A stretch of DNA of 8,407 nt, taken from assembly GCA_003513005.1 (NCBI GenBank), contig DOTD01000064.1, positions 1 through 8,407 of the forward strand, written 5' to 3'. The position numbers were made by a program, and so were the translations under genes. Shown in pieces: positions 5,707 through 8,407 of this stretch; positions within the stretch are counted from its first letter, which is position 1, and the number at the start of each line of letters is the position of its first letter. Source of the stretch: Desulfotomaculum sp. (GTDB taxonomy: Bacteria; Bacillota; Desulfotomaculia; Desulfotomaculales; Nap2-2B). Below the pieces are notes generated by a model that did no database searches, had not been told where the DNA came from, and was given only the letters and a program-made list of their open reading frames with translations.

Positions 5707-7836
5707 TCATATCCCAATTCCGAACAACAATCCTCCCCGGTAGACAAGAAACGAAACCACCCAGGCCAGGACCACAGTATATCCTATGGTAAACAAAGGC
5801 CATTTCCATCCATTAGTCTCTCTCTTCATGACAGCGATTAGGGCCATGCAAGGAACATAGAGCAGGGTAAATACCATCAGCACATAGGCTACCAGCGGAG
5901 TATAACCGGATTGTTCCCGGGCTCTTTCGGCGAATCCGCTCACAGATTCCTCTTCTTCTTCCGCCAGAGCATCCTCGTCTTCTATACTGTAAAGGGTTCC
6001 TAATGTGCTGACCACCACTTCCTTGGCTCCAAAACCAGCAACCAGGGCTACACTGGTTTTCCAGTCAAAGCCCAACGGGCTGAACACCGGTTCTATAACC
6101 TTGCCAAGCCGTCCAGCATAGCTGTTTTCCAACTGGGAAGCGGTATTTTCTCCTTCCGCTCCCCGGCTGACTACGGTAGGGAAGGTAAAAAGGCCCCACA
6201 TTAAAATAGAAATGGCCAGAAGTATGGTCCCTGCCTTTTTCAGATAGAGCCAGGCCCGTTCCCACATGTGGATGAGAATATATTTTATGGTTGGTAATTG
6301 ATAGGTAGGCAGTTCCATGACAAAAGGTTCAGTCTCGCCAGGCAACACCCAGGTCCGAAATACCCGGGCCATGAAAATGGCCATGAAAATACCAAGCAGA
6401 TAAATAGAGAATAAAATGTTTCCTCCCATTTGATTCGGGAAAAAAGCGGCGATCAAAAGGCTGTAAACCGGTAGCCGTGCCCCGCAGCTCATCAGCGGGG
6501 TGACTAGCATGGTAACCAGACGATCGCGAGGATTTTCCAAGGTGCGGCTGGCCATCAGAGCCGGAACCCCGCAACCGAAACCTATCAGCATAGGAACAAA
6601 GGATTTTCCATGCAGGCCGGCCTTGTGCATAACCTGATCCATCACAAAGGCAGCCCGGGCCATGTAACCCGTTCCTTCAAGAAAGGCGATGCCCAGGAAG
6701 AGCAGCACAATATTGGGTAAAAAGACAATGATTCCACCTACGCCACCGATGATGCCGTCTACCAGCAGGGAGCGCAGCATACCATCAGCCAGATTCGAGT
6801 TTAGCCACTCTCCCAGGAAGGATACTCCGGAGTCAATCCAGTCCATGGGGGGAGAACCTAGCGTGAAGGTTAATTGAAAAAGCAGCCACATCAAGCCTAA
6901 AAATATGGGAATGCCCAGAACACGATTTAACAGGACATTATCAATTTTTTCTGTTATGGTTGGCTTATCTAAAGTACTTCTTTGGCAGGCCTCACGGCAA
7001 ATACCGCGAACGAGAGCATAGCGGTCTTCCACCAAAGCCATTTCCGGATCCTCGCCCAGAAGGTTGTTAAGGCGGGTACGGCTTTGCTCAACTTCACTCC
7101 TTAGACTTTGGCTTTCCTCATAAACAGCGATTTGCTTACTTGCTTCCTTATCATTTTCCAGTAGCTTTGTTAGCAGCCACCGATGGGGCAAGGAAGGAAA
7201 TGAAACACCCGCGTCTATTCCTGCTGCAGCTTCCGATCCCGGCGGTTTTAGAGTTTGTAATATCTCCTGCAAGCGGCTTAATTCCTTTTCAATTTCCGGG
7301 CGATAGCGGACCTGTCGTTCCCGTGGACTCGACTGTTTGGAATCGTTATTTATAACAGCCTCCAGAATCTCTTTTATACCTTCGTTTTTGCTGCCTACGG
7401 CGCGTATGACCGGAAGGCCCAGGAGTTGGGAAAGCAGTTTGTAATTGATCTTGACTTTGTTATTTTCGGCCACATCAGCCATATTTAACACCACTATGAC
7501 TGGAATCCCGAGTTCTTTTAACTGCATGGTCAGATAGAGGTTGCGCTCCAAGTTTGAAGCGTCAGCAATATTAACCAGGATATCGGGTTTTCCTCCAATA
7601 ATAACCTGACGCGCCACAACTTCATCCGGAGAGTAGGCTGATAAACCGTAGGTCCCGGGAAGGTCGATTACTGTAATTTCATGACCCTTATATTTAACTC
7701 GGCCTTCTTTTCTTTCCACTGTTACTCCGGGATAATTGCCCACGTGCTGCCGGCCGCCTGTCAGAGCATTGAATATTGTAGTTTTTCCGGAGTTGGGATT
7801 GCCGGCCAGGGCAATCACAATATTTTTACCGTTCAT
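5707..7836 (-). CDS. feoB: FeoB, ferrous iron transporter with N-terminal G-protein domain
   Basis: FeoB moves Fe(II) across the cytoplasmic membrane. The 709-aa protein begins with a GTPase domain: G1 GNPNSGKT (12-19), switch/G2 NYPGVTVE (34-41), G3 DLPG (58-61), G4 NMAD (118-121) and a G5-like GSKNEG near 148-153. A helical, charged linker (about 165-290) follows, then the membrane part from about 300. That part carries the gate signatures GCGVPALM (421-428) and SCGARLPVY (450-458), a Cys-containing LLYVPCMALIAVMKRE (658-673), and several hydrophobic segments. A run of acidic residues lies near 615-630, just after FGAKEVVVSTLG. It is shorter than the ~773-aa E. coli protein, as is common in Clostridia. 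The ATG has GGAGG nine bases upstream, and it starts 19 bases after feoA. No defect is visible. Confidence 0.97.
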   Translation of the reverse strand: MNGKNIVIALAGNPNSGKTTIFNALTGGRQHVGNYPGVTVERKEGRVKYKGHEITVIDLPGTYGLSAYSPDEVVARQVIIGGKPDILVNIADASNLERNLYLTMQLKELGIPVIVVLNMADVAENNKVKINYKLLSQLLGLPVIRAVGSKNEGIKEILEAVINNDSKQSSPRERQVRYRPEIEKELSRLQEILQTLKPPGSEAAAGIDAGVSFPSLPHRWLLTKLLENDKEASKQIAVYEESQSLRSEVEQSRTRLNNLLGEDPEMALVEDRYALVRGICREACQRSTLDKPTITEKIDNVLLNRVLGIPIFLGLMWLLFQLTFTLGSPPMDWIDSGVSFLGEWLNSNLADGMLRSLLVDGIIGGVGGIIVFLPNIVLLFLGIAFLEGTGYMARAAFVMDQVMHKAGLHGKSFVPMLIGFGCGVPALMASRTLENPRDRLVTMLVTPLMSCGARLPVYSLLIAAFFPNQMGGNILFSIYLLGIFMAIFMARVFRTWVLPGETEPFVMELPTYQLPTIKYILIHMWERAWLYLKKAGTILLAISILMWGLFTFPTVVSRGAEGENTASQLENSYAGRLGKVIEPVFSPLGFDWKTSVALVAGFGAKEVVVSTLGTLYSIEDEDALAEEEEESVSGFAERAREQSGYTPLVAYVLMVFTLLYVPCMALIAVMKRETNGWKWPLFTIGYTVVLAWVVSFLVYRGGLLFGIGI

Positions 7837-7855
7837 CTCTATTCGCCTCCAGTTA

Positions 7856-8080
7856 TTATTCCAGGATAATGGTATCCGCTTCTTCTTTACGCAAAGACAG
7901 ATGAAATCCCTGGCTTTTTACTTCTATCGGGTCGCCCAGGGGAGCGTAACGCTCCATCATGAGTTCCACTCCTGGTAACAGCCCCATTTCCACTATGCGG
8001 CGGCGGATGCTGCTGTTGCCGTTAACAGCTTTAATACGGGCAGTGTCTCCGGGAACCAGGTCTTTTAAAGTGCGGTTCAT
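7856..8080 (-). CDS. feoA: FeoA, SH3-like accessory protein of ferrous iron uptake
   Basis: A small cytoplasmic beta-barrel protein of 74 aa, the usual FeoA length, thought to act with FeoB. Typical motifs are LKDLVPGDTARIKAV at the N-terminus, RRRIVEMGLLPGVEL (about 26-40) and the final strands DPIEVKSQGFHLSLRKEEA. The ATG at 8080 is chosen over the ATG at 8095, because the latter is part of ATGGAGGTGG, whose GGAGGTG is the ribosome binding site for the later start. It sits 19 bases before feoB in the same operon. Confidence 0.95.
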   Translation of the reverse strand: MNRTLKDLVPGDTARIKAVNGNSSIRRRIVEMGLLPGVELMMERYAPLGDPIEVKSQGFHLSLRKEEADTIILE

Positions 8081-8120
8081 ATCGTCCACCTCCATAATTT
8101 TTTATATATTTTCTCTGCGG

Positions 8121-8138
8121 TCTTCCTCTCCAGGAAGA
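8121..8138 (-). other. Stem-loop in the leader between the small Cys-rich gene and feoA
   Basis: On the minus strand TCTTCCT-ggag-AGGAAGA, a perfect 7-bp stem with a 4-base loop, about 40 bases before the feoA start. There is no U-tract, so it is not a terminator. It may be an mRNA processing or stabilising structure that separates the first cistron from feoAB. The 88-base gap around it contains no other signal I can support. Confidence 0.35.
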
Positions 8139-8183
8139 GTCGACTACATACGTAATAAACTGGCCTTGCTTAGCCAGGAGCGA

Positions 8184-8369
8184 CTATTTTTGTGATGAAT
8201 TATCAGCTGTTTTCTGTATTTCACGGGTAGCGCACGAGTTGGAGCAACTGCCGCAGTTGCACGAGCTTTTTACAAGATCGCATTTTACTGTGTCAACAAG
8301 GCGCTTGATTCTAAAATATAAAATGATCAGGGCGAAAATACCTGCCGCTAGCAATATGAAGGTTTCCAT
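8184..8369 (-). CDS. FeoB-associated Cys-rich membrane protein
   Basis: A 61-aa protein with one N-terminal membrane segment (about residues 4-19, FILLAAGIFALIILYF), a basic stretch (RIKR) and a cysteine-rich tail: Cys30, 37, 39, 42 and 46 in the pattern C-x6-C-x-C-x2-C-x3-C, ending in a polar tail. Size, layout and location match the FeoB_associated family of Firmicutes, whose role is unproven but is presumed to concern iron handling at the membrane next to FeoB. The ATG at 8369 is chosen because AGGAGG lies 8 bases upstream; an in-frame GTG at 8378 overlaps that Shine-Dalgarno. Here it is the first cistron after the operator and precedes feoA; in many genomes it instead follows feoB. Confidence 0.85.
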   Translation of the reverse strand: METFILLAAGIFALIILYFRIKRLVDTVKCDLVKSSCNCGSCSNSCATREIQKTADNSSQK

Positions 8370-8391
8370 CGAATTCACCTCCTTTATATAA

Positions 8392-8407
8392 GTTAGGCAT
8401 GCCTAAC
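8392..8407. promoter_or_regulatory. Perfect 16-bp palindrome, probable DtxR/IdeR-family operator of the feo operon
   Basis: GTTAGGCATGCCTAAC is its own reverse complement and lies 22 bases before the ATG of the first feo-operon gene. The half-sites TTAGGC and GCCTAA resemble those bound by metal-dependent DtxR/IdeR-type repressors, which shut off iron uptake when Fe(II) is abundant. On the minus strand it is followed by TTATATAAAGGAGG, so it sits close to the transcription or translation start. It is cut by the window edge, so the promoter boxes and any flanking symmetry cannot be judged. Confidence 0.65.

Noticed and set aside
6065..6574. Minus-strand alternative frames inside feoB
   Set aside because: They are out-of-frame readings of a continuous, well-conserved FeoB coding region.
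8158..8177. CTGGC/GCCAG inverted repeat after the small Cys-rich gene as a terminator
   Set aside because: Stem of only 5 bp with an 8-base loop and no U-tract; feoAB clearly continue the operon.
1..8407. CRISPR array, tRNA or rRNA genes
   Set aside because: No regularly spaced direct repeats, no cloverleaf with TTCGA-type T-loop, and no rRNA-like sequence was seen on either strand.

Overview
The window looks like chromosomal DNA of an anaerobic Firmicute of the Clostridia, most plausibly the Peptococcaceae (Desulfotomaculum/Pelotomaculum-like). This is inferred from three things: separate nifK-E-N-B genes in clostridial order, an feo operon with a FeoB-associated Cys-rich small protein, and transposase remnants of types common in that group. 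Strong GGAGG-type ribosome binding sites precede nearly every gene. No database search was possible, so the taxon is an inference.

Layout. Positions 1-902 are a graveyard of mobile elements: a plus-strand IS1634-like transposase fragment meets, tail to tail, the C-terminal remnant of a minus-strand Y1 (IS200/REP-associated) transposase. Positions 984-5130 are a minus-strand nitrogenase block, in transcription order the 3' end of a broken nifK, then intact nifE, nifN and nifB. No nifH, nifD or 5' nifK is present. The nifK remnant also carries a frameshift. Just outside both ends of this block lies the same 28-bp sequence in inverted orientation (923-950 and 5138-5165), so both edges look like rearrangement junctions. 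Positions 5166-5530 hold no recognisable protein gene, but contain a near-consensus sigma-70 promoter followed by two U-tailed hairpins. This is best read as a small non-coding RNA gene of about 160 nt. A 32-codon small ORF lies just upstream of it. Positions 5707-8407 are a minus-strand ferrous-iron uptake operon: a FeoB-associated Cys-rich membrane peptide, feoA and feoB, preceded at the very edge of the window by a perfect 16-bp palindrome resembling a DtxR/IdeR-type operator.

How the parts work together. NifB makes the 8Fe core precursor (NifB-co) and the NifEN complex matures it into FeMo-co; the structural proteins that would receive the cofactor are not encoded here. The nif block has lost its native upstream region, so its expression and usefulness depend on whether nifHDK exist elsewhere in the genome. 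The Feo operon imports Fe(II) and appears to be controlled by metal availability. The points most worth a second look are the broken nif block with matching inverted repeats, a NifN that keeps all three NifK-type cluster cysteines, the candidate ncRNA, and the palindromic operator.
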